From: Rhodamnia argentea
Taxonomy: Eukaryota; Streptophyta; Magnoliopsida; Myrtales; Myrtaceae
Length of the DNA stretch: 64,000 bases
Direction of reading: 5' to 3'
Assembly: GCF_020921035.1 (NCBI RefSeq)
Contig: NC_063156.1
Location: forward strand, 28,258,283 to 28,322,282
Below, piece after piece: positions 11,140 to 21,489 of this stretch (position 1 is its first letter; each line of letters starts with the position of its first letter). Below the pieces are notes generated by a model, which had not been told where the DNA came from, searched no databases, and was given only the letters and a program-made list of their open reading frames with translations. The position numbers and the translations under genes are program-made.

Positions 11140-12726
11140 ATGAACAATGTTTTGCGCAAGAAGACAGCTTGTCGCAAAATCGACCATCACTTAACGTCGA
11201 CACGGTTTCAGTTCAGGCCTTTCTCCTCCCGCAAACTGACGCACCATCATCCGTTACGAAGCAAGAGACTGGACAAAGCCCTCAGAATCGTAAGCCTGGT
11301 AGCTCCCAAAACCAGTGGGAACTTCAGTCGCCAGAACCATCTTCGACTCATCGAGGACTTCTTGGACACGAATTCAAATGCCCGGAAACTCGCTAATGGT
11401 TTCAATTCTTTGGGTTCATCTAGTGCTGCTGTGCGTAGTGTGTTCGAAGAAATGCTTGAATCCGCTGTATCTAACAAGAAAGGTTCCGTTTTCGGTGAGT
11501 GTTCGTCCAAAGAGGAAAGGGTCGGAGATAGTGCGGTCGGTTTGTCACATGCTTTGAGTTCATGTGGGTCCGCGCGTGATCTTGAAGGTGGCGTTCAATT
11601 CCATTGTTTGGCGATGAGAACTGGGTTTCTTGCGAATGTTTATGTGGGGAGTTCTCTGATAACTTTGTATGGTAGGTGCGGCGAGCTGGGGAATGCTCAT
11701 AGGGTGTTTGAAGAAATGTCCGTGAAGAATGTAGTGTCTTGGACAGCCATTATAGCTGGCTTTGCACAAGAGTGGCAGGTTGATGAGTGCTTGGAGCTGT
11801 ATCATTCGATGAGGTATTCAGCTTCAAAACCCAATGATTTCACGTTTACGAGTCTTTTGAGTGCTTGCACAGGTAGTGGAGCTCTTGGACAGGGCAAGAG
11901 TGCCCATTGCCAGGCCATCCAAATGGGTTTTGCTTTGTACATTCACGTTGCCAATTCTCTTATTTCCATGTACTGCAAGTGTGGATGCATGGACGATGCA
12001 CTACTTGTATTTCACGAGCTGCCCAAGAGAGATCTTGTATCTTGGAACTCGATGATTGCTGGCTATGCTCAATATGGGCTTGCGCATGAGGCAATTGATC
12101 TTTTCCAGGAGATGATGCTGCAAAAAGTCAAGCCAGATGCTATTACTTTCCTTGGGGTTCTGTCTTCATGCCGTCATGCTGGTCTTGTCAAACAGGGGCA
12201 GCTTTACTTTGACTCAATGGTTGATCACGGGTTGATTCCAGACCTAGACCACTATGCATGTGTTGTGGATCTCCTTGGCCGCAGTGGTAAGCTGGAAGAG
12301 GCTCGTAATTTTATAAAAAGAATGCCTGTTCAGCCCAATGCGGTCATATGGGGCTCCTTACTTTCTTCCTGCCGTCTTCATGGGAGTATTTGGTTTGGTA
12401 TTCAGGCTGCAGAGAGTAGGTTGGTGCAGGAACCAGGATGTGCAGCTACATATGTTCAATTGTCAAATCTTTATGCGAGTATTGGTCTCTGGGATCAAGC
12501 AGCGCGAGTGCGGAAATTGATGAAGGATAAATGCCTTAAGACTTGTCCTGGATATAGTTGGATTGAGATCAGTAATGCAGTTCACAGATTTAGAGCAGAG
12601 GACTGGTGCAATGGCCGAGTTACTCAGATTCTTGGCGTCCTTGATTGTTTGATGGATCATATGAGAAATCATGGTTATGTGCCTGAGGTGCATGAGGAGG
12701 AGGAATTATCATGTGCAGCGCTATAG
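11140..12726 (+). CDS. PLS-class PPR protein with E motif, organelle RNA factor (At2g37320-like)
   Basis: An intronless frame of 528 codons. The ATG at 11140 is preferred because the in-frame extension to 11122 starts with TTG. The first 60 residues are basic and rich in Ser/Arg, like an organelle transit peptide. Repeating units follow with plant PPR signatures: VYVGSSLITLYGRCGEL, NVVSWTAIIAGFAQ, HVANSLISMYCKCG, DLVSWNSMIAGYAQ and VVDLLGRSGKLEEA. The end has an E-type motif (ATYVQLSNLYASIGLWDQAA, then PGYSWIEI) and no DYW domain. By memory it is closest to Arabidopsis At2g37320, which has the same GSGALGQG segment. E-class PPR proteins bind specific organellar transcripts and often take part in C-to-U editing; the target cannot be read from sequence. 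The frame is intact. Confidence 0.92.
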   Translation: MNNVLRKKTACRKIDHHLTSTRFQFRPFSSRKLTHHHPLRSKRLDKALRIVSLVAPKTSGNFSRQNHLRLIEDFLDTNSNARKLANGFNSLGSSSAAVRSVFEEMLESAVSNKKGSVFGECSSKEERVGDSAVGLSHALSSCGSARDLEGGVQFHCLAMRTGFLANVYVGSSLITLYGRCGELGNAHRVFEEMSVKNVVSWTAIIAGFAQEWQVDECLELYHSMRYSASKPNDFTFTSLLSACTGSGALGQGKSAHCQAIQMGFALYIHVANSLISMYCKCGCMDDALLVFHELPKRDLVSWNSMIAGYAQYGLAHEAIDLFQEMMLQKVKPDAITFLGVLSSCRHAGLVKQGQLYFDSMVDHGLIPDLDHYACVVDLLGRSGKLEEARNFIKRMPVQPNAVIWGSLLSSCRLHGSIWFGIQAAESRLVQEPGCAATYVQLSNLYASIGLWDQAARVRKLMKDKCLKTCPGYSWIEISNAVHRFRAEDWCNGRVTQILGVLDCLMDHMRNHGYVPEVHEEEELSCAAL

Positions 12727-15416
12727 TATAGCATGAGGGTTATGCATTATTTTCTAGTACGAGGAACACTCACTTTGGAGATCACATACAGGAAAAGTGC
12801 TGTGTTCTCAAGGAGAAATCTCTTCCTAAGGGGAACTTATGGAGCCTCCCTGGACGGATGATAGATTGGGTGAACTGTTTGCGTCCTTTTCGAGTCTGGA
12901 ATGGTTCAACTCTATCAAGGAAAAGATCAGAAGAGGTGTCTGTTTCGTGCCGCACACAAGTGAATGCATTCTGGAAGCTAATCTAAATGACTTTTTGCCC
13001 TTTTCCAGAGAGAAAGCAACAATCAGCTCGGTCTAATAACTCAGTTACGCTGCAAATGGTCTCAAGTTGAGGGCTACGGCACATGAACTAGCGTATGCAG
13101 AGTGACCAGGGATTTACGAGTTGCCCAAATAACTGCAAATGATCTGAAGATAAAAAGTTGTTCACTCATCTACAATGCAGCGTGAAGTTGTTACCTTAAT
13201 GTGCTGCAAATGGTCTGAAGTTGAGGACTATTCATTGGAAATTTCTTAGTGTTTGTGTGGTACGCCACTTTGAATTCGATTTATGATGAAATGAAGCCAG
13301 GTATGATGCAGTGCGACTGGGGATGGATCCCTCGAGGGCCATAGGGCCTGGAGGAGTGTTGACAATCAAGGTATACTTTTGTAGACAACTTCTTTCATTT
13401 TCGTGATCAAGCCGTTCCATCGAGGCTTACCACACATGCAGCAGGAACACCTTGATCATGCCATACCCACTTAAAGCAGGGAATTCGGAGAATTAAATTA
13501 TGGAGTACCCAAAACATTCTCTATTTTGCGCCTCAATTTGACTTTGCATCCTGTATTTCTAAAATCATAAGTTTGCATCATAACTAGTCAACATAGATTT
13601 TCTTTTTTGGTTGAAAATTGATAGATGTTGAATTGCACCTTCTGTTAATGTGTAACATTATTTGCAAAGTTGGTTTTCGCTTTCCAAATTACATCTATCA
13701 CGGTTTCTGAAGTCCCCGTCCACCGAACATCCTCAAATCATGAAAAATCCTAGTGTAGCTGCAGCCCCAACTGCTCCCCTCTATTGCTGCCATTACCAAC
13801 CTTCATCTTGTGCGTCTTTGTTCACCATTCGACCTGGTTATGTCCTATCAGTTTCTTCCATTTTCGTGGGAGTACTCAACAAACAAGACATCTAGACGTG
13901 CTTTCTTTCTAATAAAGTTACGAAGAGCACAACATGGTAAAGGTATAACCGTTCTTAGTGAATGATCAGGCAGCATTTTCAGAAACCAGAAATCTTACCT
14001 GCGGTACCCTCAAGCAACTTTCTATCACTTTGGGTGTGATGCTTCTTCAATCGCCTCTACTTTTGAAAATCGTTTAAATGGTAATGTTCACCTTGATATG
14101 GAGCCAATCTACTATAGACCACACTGACGGCATAAATTCATCTGCAATAAGGAAATTTTTTTTTAATCTAACTAAATTTCAATAAGCGCGTGTAGATTTC
14201 AAAATTACATACCCTTGGTCGATAATTGGAATTCAATCGGTCTTGTAGACATAGCATATATGAAAGTTGTCGAACCATTTGTCAAAAACTTTTCCCGACC
14301 ATCACCCACAGAAGTGACAATTAAACAATGTGGAACAAGCTGTCAATATACTTTGAGTAATGCCTAATTCCCTTGAAATAAAACCTCCAACTTTAAATCA
14401 AATTCCAATACTGCATCGATTTTTTTTCGACGACTTTTACTTTATAACCAAATATGCTCACGCATCCAAAAATTGCCACTAGTTTCTTCAAAATTATCAA
14501 CTCAGGGCCATTTCGAGGGTCTTTTGTGCTATCAAAAATCACAAGCTGCTATACTTGAACAAATTTACCCTAGACTACTTTTTGGGTCATTGAGAATCCC
14601 AAACAGGTACATGTGGGACACATTTACCTTATGTTAACTTCCGTCAATTTTATCATGAAATTGTTGAGCTGAATAATACAAGATAATATCTTAATTCACC
14701 TACCAAATCCATGTCAGAAACCGGGAGATGAACAGATAGATTTTCATTCATATCTGAGTAGACTTCTATCGGTGGTAGAGTTTGGTTCATAGAGCCTAAT
14801 GATTAAAAAACTATTACCCTTTCTTCATCATAAGCATATGTAAACATATAGATTTACTCTTCTAATTGTCAGGTCAATTGAGTTATTGCCATGTGTCATT
14901 CAGTTCAATAATTTCATGATAAAATTTGATGAAAGCTAACGGAGTGTAAATGCGACGCCCATGCACCAATTTGAGATTTTTAATGACCAAAAAATTAGTT
15001 TGGAGGTAAATTTATCATAGGTATGACAATTTGGGATTTTTGGAGATCTAAAATAAGTTTCGGGTAAATTTATCGCAGGCATATCATATTGAATTTTTTT
15101 TTATGATAGTAACTATTATTATTTTTTCTTCTCTCATGGGTGGTTGCGACATGGCTAAAACATAAAGTATAATGCTAAAACAACATCATTTTAGTCCAAA
15201 TATAATTTTTTAATCCAAATTCTATTTAGTGTCAAGAAAATATTCAAATTTAATTTAATTTAAATTGAATCGAAAAGAAAAACTAGCTAAATTGAAAAAA
15301 ATAAAGAAAAAGAGAAAAACTAGTCGAGGGCATGCAAACGGGGTCGCGGGAAAGGGTCCGCGACCCTCGTCGGCCCTTCCCAGCGATGACGAAGTCTAAA
15401 GCCTTTTTTTCAGGAA
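12727..15416. other. PPR 3' flank and repeat-rich intergenic DNA
   Basis: The first few hundred bases are probably 3' UTR. A phrase TGCAAATGGTCT-AAGTTGAGG occurs near 13052 and again near 13205, a small local duplication. From about 14520 to 15110 lies a diverged GGATTAAT-family MITE: its halves repeat AAATTTACC/GGTAAATTTAT phrases in opposite orientation, and its middle is interrupted by unrelated sequence. A GC-rich palindromic patch (GGGTCGCGGGAAAGGGTCCGCGACCC) lies at about 15340-15366. No gene is recognised. Confidence 0.5.
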
Positions 15417-15564
15417 AACATTATCAAAAACCCTAAACTATATCCACAATAACACATTTACTTTAAACTTTTTATTGTGACACCAAAAATCCGAAACTTG
15501 TACCCTTATGACATATTGACCCAAAATATTTTTTTATGACATAAAAAATCCCAAACTTATATCA

Positions 15565-15647
<83 letters not shown>

Positions 15648-15905
15648 ATTAATTTTTACGTGGTCTTGTCACATCAACTGATTTATTATCATGTGTCATG
15701 CCATTTAGCAAATTCACAGTAAAATTTGGTGGAAGCTAATGGAGGGTACGTATCACGCTATTCTAATTTAGAGTTTTTGGTAATCCAAAAATTAATTTGT
15801 GGCAAATTTGTGACATTCATACTAGTTTGGGGTTTTTAGATACACAAAACTTTATTTGAGGTAAATTTGTTATAGATGAAATAATTTATGATTTTTCGTG
15901 TTGTT
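15417..15905. mobile_element. diverged GGATTAAT-family MITE containing a long (GA)n tract
   Basis: The left half carries AAAAATCCGAAACTT and CCCAAACTTATA phrases. The right half carries the inverse, such as TAGTTTGGGGTTTTTAG. The centre is a (GA)n tract at 15569-15646. The element overlaps the left border of duplicated copy A; the corresponding right half in copy B lies at about 27771-28026. Confidence 0.6.
15569..15646. repeat. (GA)n microsatellite
   Basis: An uninterrupted GA dinucleotide run of about 78 bases in the centre of a MITE. The homologous position in copy B holds a fold-back element with GA/CT-rich ends instead. Confidence 0.97.
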
Positions 15906-16027
15906 AACATTTTTATTGAACATTCAAAGTATAAAAAATTGCTTTTAATAATACAAGGGTTGATTTTTCCACCCCCCCAAAAAAAAGAGAGAGGAATAGA
16001 AACATGCAAACAATTGTTGAAAATTTT

Positions 16028-17227
16028 AAGAAAAATTTTCAAATAAAAGCTTTGAGTGTCTTTATTATCTCAAATAAGGGTCTAAAATAGATTTTGTTTG
16101 AAATAAAAGCCTGGAGTTTTCAAATCATCTCAAATAAAGGTTTGAAGTGGCCAATTGCATCAAATAAGGACTTTTCCTGGCCGATGAGCATGTGACTATT
16201 TCAATTGTCGAGGAAGAGGTATTTTAGTAAAGAAAATCTAAAGTACATATTTTTAAATACTTTGATTTTTTTTACTTTTCCTTTCTCTTACTTTTTTTCC
16301 TTTTTTACCCCTTCCCTCCATCGAGATCTTAGGTGAGGGCTCCTCGCTAGCATCTAGCAAGGGCCTCGCCATCGTCGAGTGCGACGACCTCCGTCAACTC
16401 GGTGATGGCTGGCGGAGAGAAGAGGAAAAAAGAAAAAAAGAAAGGGAAAAAAATTCAAAAAAGTAAAAGGACGAAATTACCCTTCGACCAATCAGGTCGG
16501 TCTTTTTTTTTTTCAGACTAATATGGTCATTTTTTGCCCTTATTTGAAATAAGATTCATTTCATGCCCTCATTTGAGATGATTTGGACAGTATAGATCCT
16601 TATTTGAAATAAAGTTCAATTCTAGCCCTTATTTAAGAAAATGAGAGCATTTCATGCTAGGGGTGAGTATGGTTCCAAGTTCCAAGGTTTGGAGGATAGG
16701 CTTCAGATTCCAAAATTGAGAAACATGTTCTGACGGGTAGGTTATATGTTCTAGATAGGTGAAACCTGAAACTTGGAACCTATAATGTAATAGGTAAAAA
16801 GTTTTTGTATTTTTCTTGGTATATTTCTTTACGCGATTCCGCGGTATTCCATGATGTTCGGATATGAGTGTGTAATTTGAAACCACTAGTCTAACTTTCA
16901 TTTTCGACTACCAAGACTTTTATTTCGTTAATATTTCATATTTGTTCGTGTGTCTAAACATAAGTTGTGGTCAGTGGATCATAGCAATAAATGATGGTCA
17001 TTGAATGCGATGATAAACTGTAATTGTTCAATTAAGAATATAGATGGAACCTGTATAAACCTTAGAAATCATGACATGATCAGTTTAGATTCCAAGGTAT
17101 ACATGGTAGGTTACAGGTTTCAAAAAATAAGGAACATGTTCTATGGGTAAGTTCTACATTTCAAGTTAAACTTGTACAAATTTGAAATTGCTCACTTTTT
17201 CTTTGTGCCCTTATTTGAAATTTTCTC
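16028..17227. mobile_element. MULE-like TIR element with GC-rich core and a nested element (copy A)
   Basis: The ends AAGAAAAATTTTCAAATAA and TTATTTGAAATTTTCTCC are inverted, with repeated phrases such as CAAATAAGGGTCT and CCCTTATTTGAAATAAG inside. A GC-rich core lies at about 16318-16440. It is related to the element at 2774-3707. A second element is inserted near its right end at 16658-17200. The counterpart in copy B is at 28143-29337. Confidence 0.7.
16658..17200. mobile_element. hAT-like non-autonomous element nested in a MULE-like element (copy A)
   Basis: Starts TAGGGGTGAGTATGG and ends near TGCTCACTTTTT, which is clearer as TGCTCACCTTCA in copy B. Eight-base flanks are TTTCATGC and CTTTGTGC here (CTTCATGC and CTTTGTGC in copy B), consistent with a diverged 8-bp hAT target duplication. 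The insertion interrupts the right arm of the outer TIR element. The interior repeats phrases like GGTTCCAAGTTCC and GGAACATGTTCT. No coding region is seen. Confidence 0.65.
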
Positions 17228-17636
17228 CGAATTTAATATGTGAATAGCCTGTTGGTGTGATAATAGGCTATTTAACAAATAATTCGGTTTAGAATGGCAT
17301 TCCATCTAATCACCAAGTTACATCACGGTAATTGTAATAAACAGATCATAAGCCTAATGATATTTATATACTCGGTCAATCATACATGTTAACCTACTTT
17401 TTTTCCTGTGGCGAAATATCATGCAGGACCACCATAGTGTAAGCATTTACGACAAAGAAATTGTCCAATTCAGGTTATCCAATCAGATTATAATAATAAA
17501 ATTTAATCAAAAGCAGTAGCATAATTGGATATACACTCTTAAAGTTTGTACTTCCACAAGAAACTTGGACTTGATGATCAGTATCTTAAAAGCTTTCCCA
17601 GTTCATCATCTGGATCAGATCAGATGGTGCCAATTC

Positions 17637-19091
17637 TCATCCGATCGTCCACGGTCGCACGGGAATTGATGGCCCTGCAACCGCCATCGGAGGCCAGCCA
17701 CAAAAACGAACATTGTCATTGTTATGGTCTCCGAAGCTTATTTCGTTAAGCATCTTTAGAAAATCAATGTCGTTAGGATCGGTGTCTTGAGCATCAGCGT
17801 AATGGAATGATGAAAACGGAGGTGCATAGGTCCTTTCCGTGCTTTCTTCAACACCTGTCAGGCACGGCGTCACTAGATTATCATGACGAATGGTCGTGTC
17901 CGGTGATCGACGAGTTGGCTCATTCTGGGTTTGGTTTGTGATTACACACAAGACCAACTGCAAAAAGAGGACGAAAGTGAGAAGTGGCCAACTGGCCATT
18001 GAGATGTATCCAGAAACCGAGAAAGTAATTAACAAAAATAAGGGGAGGAAAGAGATTTAACGAAGATTCGTAGCATGATAATAGTTGTGGCAAAGATTGA
18101 AATAACATAAAATATCGATGCAAAAGATAAATAGAGAAAAAGTCATTGAGATCGAACTTGAAATAGAGAAACTAACCCTAAAAATAAAAACAAAAAAAGG
18201 GAAAAGGGGTACATAGTCGAAACTAATAGCACAAAATACCACCCAAAAAACGACTATCCGACCCAACAAGCATTGTGGCCTATTGTAACACTCATATTAT
18301 GTGTAAGTCGGATTATGAACGACACTTGAAATTTGAAAATCAAGGAATCGTACGTTGAAAATAAACTGAGGAAAAACCTAGCCGTGATGTGATACTATGT
18401 TAGAATGCTTAACGGAAAAAAAAAAAAACAAACAATATAGTCGAAGAAAGATCACATCTACAGAAAGATATAAATGTGGTACACAAATTATATGTGAAAT
18501 TTTCACAGGATGCACTAGAAAAATAGTATAAACAAATTGTAGTTTTCGACATCCAACAACAATTTTCCTCAAGAATAATTTGATAAAGGATTCTGGAAAG
18601 TTTAGCACAATATCATTTATTACTTAATGGTAAAGCCATTAACTATAGAAGACTAATCGGAGAAATTAGAATACCTCTTGACCATACATAGAGTACTCGT
18701 GCATGGTCCAACGTCCGTTCTCCATCTTCTCGTTTCCTGCCGATAACTTAAATGTGAACAGCTTGTTGTAGCCGACGACCTTGCCTTGACCGTCCATGAT
18801 TTCTCGCTTATTCCCATTGCTCCAAGTCCCGGAACCGGCGGTCCTCTTCACCCTAGACTTAATCATCTTTAACCTAGTGAAGATGTAGAAGCTTTCCCTC
18901 GAATTCGCGTCGAAGATCTCCCAAGGGTCTTCGTCACAGTAAATGTCGACCTCGGGCATGAACGGAGGGATGGCCTCTGATTCCCCTTCCACCTTCTTCG
19001 TGAGGTAATGGAAGAAGAGGTCGTCCTCGGATGGGCGAAAACGGAAACCGATCGGATACCCATTCATCGGTTTTATTTTCTCTCTCTCCAT
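17637..19091 (-). CDS. NAC domain transcription factor, copy A
   Basis: Exon 1 is 19091-18675 (139 codons) and exon 2 is 17957-17637, joined by a 717-bp GT-AG phase-0 intron, giving 245 residues. The NAC domain is clear: subdomain A (GYPIGFRFRPSEDDLFFHYL), B (IPPFMPEVDIY), C (DPWEIFDANSRESFYIFTRL, then GTWSNGNKREI), D (GRWTMHEYSM) and E (LVLCVITNQ at the start of exon 2). NAC proteins are plant nuclear DNA-binding regulators. Subdomain C has GTW rather than the common GYWKATG, as in the divergent ANAC001-like groups. The C-terminal region after the domain is only about 100 residues and acidic in part (DAQDTDPNDIDFL). No transmembrane segment is seen. The protein differs from copy B by five residues: Y/N near the end of exon 1, and a PCLT/SSVI block in exon 2. 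Which genes it controls is unknown. Confidence 0.92.
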
Positions 19092-19192
19092 CTCTCTTCT
19101 CTCTCAAGAGCTCTATAATCTGGATCGCTACGTATTGATCTCTGTGTGTGTACGTGTTATTGTTTACGGTTTAGACCAGTAATGTTCATGCA

Positions 19193-19200
19193 TTTATATA
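19193..19200 (-). promoter_or_regulatory. TATA box of NAC copy A
   Basis: TATATAAA on the minus strand, about 100 bases upstream of the start codon at 19091, with a CT-rich leader between. The same site in copy B is at 51724-51731. Confidence 0.6.
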
Positions 19201-20065
19201 CACATGTGAGTCTTGGCGGCGTATCGGACGTCTACACCGCCACTGACTCTTTCTATTTTCATTTACGAGATTTTAATGCAATTTTGTTATAGCAGGGTCC
19301 ATTAGGAATCAATCTTTTAATAGGATCGGCAAAGGCAAAACAAACTTGCGAGGGAAATCACTCTCGAAGTAGTGCTCTATGAGCGCCACGTCATGGCAGT
19401 ACCTAGTCCACTCATCATTGTATCAAATGAATTTTTATCTCCACTCATAGCATGAAATCCCACGCTTACAAATCAAGGTCAAGAACTGGATTTCTGTAGA
19501 TCATGATCAAAAGAGGATATAGATAATATTTAAGTGCAGAGTTATAATCTTCAGTGCTCAAAATTATCTTCCGCACAGATAAGAAAATTTTAAAGTCAGA
19601 AGTAGATTTCAAATTTTGACGGAATAAAAGGAAAGATTACAACTCTTCACAGTTTTGAAAACAGTAAAACATTGAAGTTCAGATAATTTTAAAACCCAAT
19701 TCTAGTTGGGCTTTACTATTCTAAACCAATAGCAATTCCTTTTATTCTAAACTTCAACTGAGTAAAAGGAAAGATTATACTTCGCATTAAACTAAACAGT
19801 AGGAAAGACGAAAGAGTGTACTCTGCACTGTGTTGCAAACAGTAAGAATTGAGGTTCAGAAAATATTAAAACTCATATCTAGTTGGCCTTTGTTATTCTA
19901 AACCCATAACCCATTTGGAATTAGTAATATTGAGAGGAAAGAGCAGTTAATATGTGCATGGAAAGGCAGTAGGTTATTACTTAATGAAACTGTATTATAT
20001 ACAGCAAGGGTAGTTAATAGAGGTTTTAACGTTAATACATCTATGATATAGTATAACACAATACA
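19201..20065. other. upstream region of NAC copy A
   Basis: No gene is recognised. The part to about 19560 is almost identical to copy B; from there to 20000 substitutions rise to several percent. This region presumably contains the NAC promoter. Confidence 0.5.
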
Positions 20066-20358
20066 ATGCCACCTCCAATGGATTTACCTTCATCGCCAAT
20101 CACGGAAGAGAATACCGATGGCGACGGCTCTCAATGGATATTTGAGAACATCTGTTTCGACTAGACAAACGTTTATGAGGACCCTGAAGACTGCGTCATA
20201 TTAGGTGGCTCGCCTCCAACAAGTGACGCTACCACATAAAAGTTCTTTCCCACGGCTAGTGAAAACACTCAAGCGATTGTTTAAAAAGATGTACGAGAAT
20301 ATCTAAGTAACGCACTGTATGAACTAGATTGTCTCTTGGAAGCGAGGAATTTTAGATG
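20066..20358 (+). pseudogene. decayed coding-like segment, copy A
   Basis: One frame reads from an ATG at 20066 through peptide-like sequence (PSSPITEENTDGDGSQWIFE, then VYEDPEDCVILGGSPPTSD, then KDVREYLSNALYELDCLLEA). It is interrupted by three in-frame stops (TAG, TAA, TAA), each one base from a sense codon. The acidic composition looks like a former protein or a transcription-factor tail, but I cannot name the family. Copy B (52620-52920) shares the first two stops and has an 8-base insertion near its start, so decay began before the duplication. Confidence 0.4.
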
Positions 20359-20798
20359 ATGTGATTTTGCCACATTCATAAGTGCTAATATCTTTTCACC
20401 GAATCCCAATCCCAATCCCAATTACATGCTTATATGTTAGATTAAACTGAAGAATATCCCATGCCTTATTGGTTATCCATTCTATATATCCTCATGAAAT
20501 GGCATGTCGTATTCAGTGCTCAACTGCATGATGGAATTTACATTAGGAGCTTTTTATATAAAAGGGCAAAATACCTAGTCAGCAGTTATCCATATTATAT
20601 GTACAATATCACATTGTATATTATGATAAGTTGGATGTAATAAAGTTACAACGCATTCAAGGAAAGCGCGAATTTAACTTAAAATCATGATGTGGTTTGT
20701 ACATGCTTGTCGAAAAATAAATAAATGAGGAAGAAAAGAGAGACCAGATTCCAGAATCAATATGATGGGGACTGAAAATGGTAGAAGGACACGAAATA

Positions 20799-21489
20799 TG
20801 TCAAAAGTAATGTACGATGCTCATTTTAGTGCCAAAAGTTTTTTGTCGACTCACTTAAGCGTTAATTGGGAAAAAATAATTACTTAACCGCCTTCTGCGA
20901 GAAACTCCAACAAATAAAAAATGCACGACATTTGTAATTCCTATTTTTAAGTGACATGGCATTTTAATTTATTTTTCTTTCTTTAAGTGAAATATCCGTT
21001 ATCTTTTTGTTCTTTTACTCTCTTTTTTCTCTCCTTCTTCTTCTGGTCGGTCGCTGGACTAGCGACCGGCCGTAGGGACGACAAGGGCAAGGGCGAGGTC
21101 GGCCTCGCCCATCGACCAGCCGGAGGGAGGGCCGATGAGGCTGACCTCGCCCTTGCTTGGCCGGTCTTGGGGCGGCCGAGGTTGGCCTCATCCAGCCATA
21201 GCGAGGCCGACCTTGCGACCTCGCTTGGCCTCCCTCCGGCCGGTCGTTGGCCATAGGAAAAAAGGAGCAAAAAGGAAAAATAAAATAAAAAAGGCTTGGG
21301 AAAAACGACGCCGTTGATTGGACCTCCGGCCAGCCACATCGGCTTAGATATTAATAAATAAAAAAAAGACCATGTTGGATTTTCGGCCATTCAAATTAGA
21401 ATTGGCACTTACGTGATCGTTCTTAAAAAAAATTGGCATTTAAGTGATCAAAAAGAAACTTTTGGCACTAAAGTACACAACTTTTGACA
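20799..21489. mobile_element. TIR element with GC-rich core (copy A)
   Basis: The ends TGTCAAAAGT (20799) and ACTTTTGACA (to 21489) are inverted, and the inverted homology continues through TTTTAGTGCCAAAAGTTT and AACTTTTGGCACTAAAGT. The core at 21040-21250 is GC-rich (about 70%) and contains inverted GCGAGGTCGGCCTCGCC phrases. Long open frames of the core on both strands reflect composition. The copy-B counterpart is 53355-54045. Confidence 0.82.

Noticed and set aside
18869..19063. Ser/Arg/Thr-rich frame within the NAC exon (also 51400-51594)
   Set aside because: An alternative frame of the NAC coding exon.
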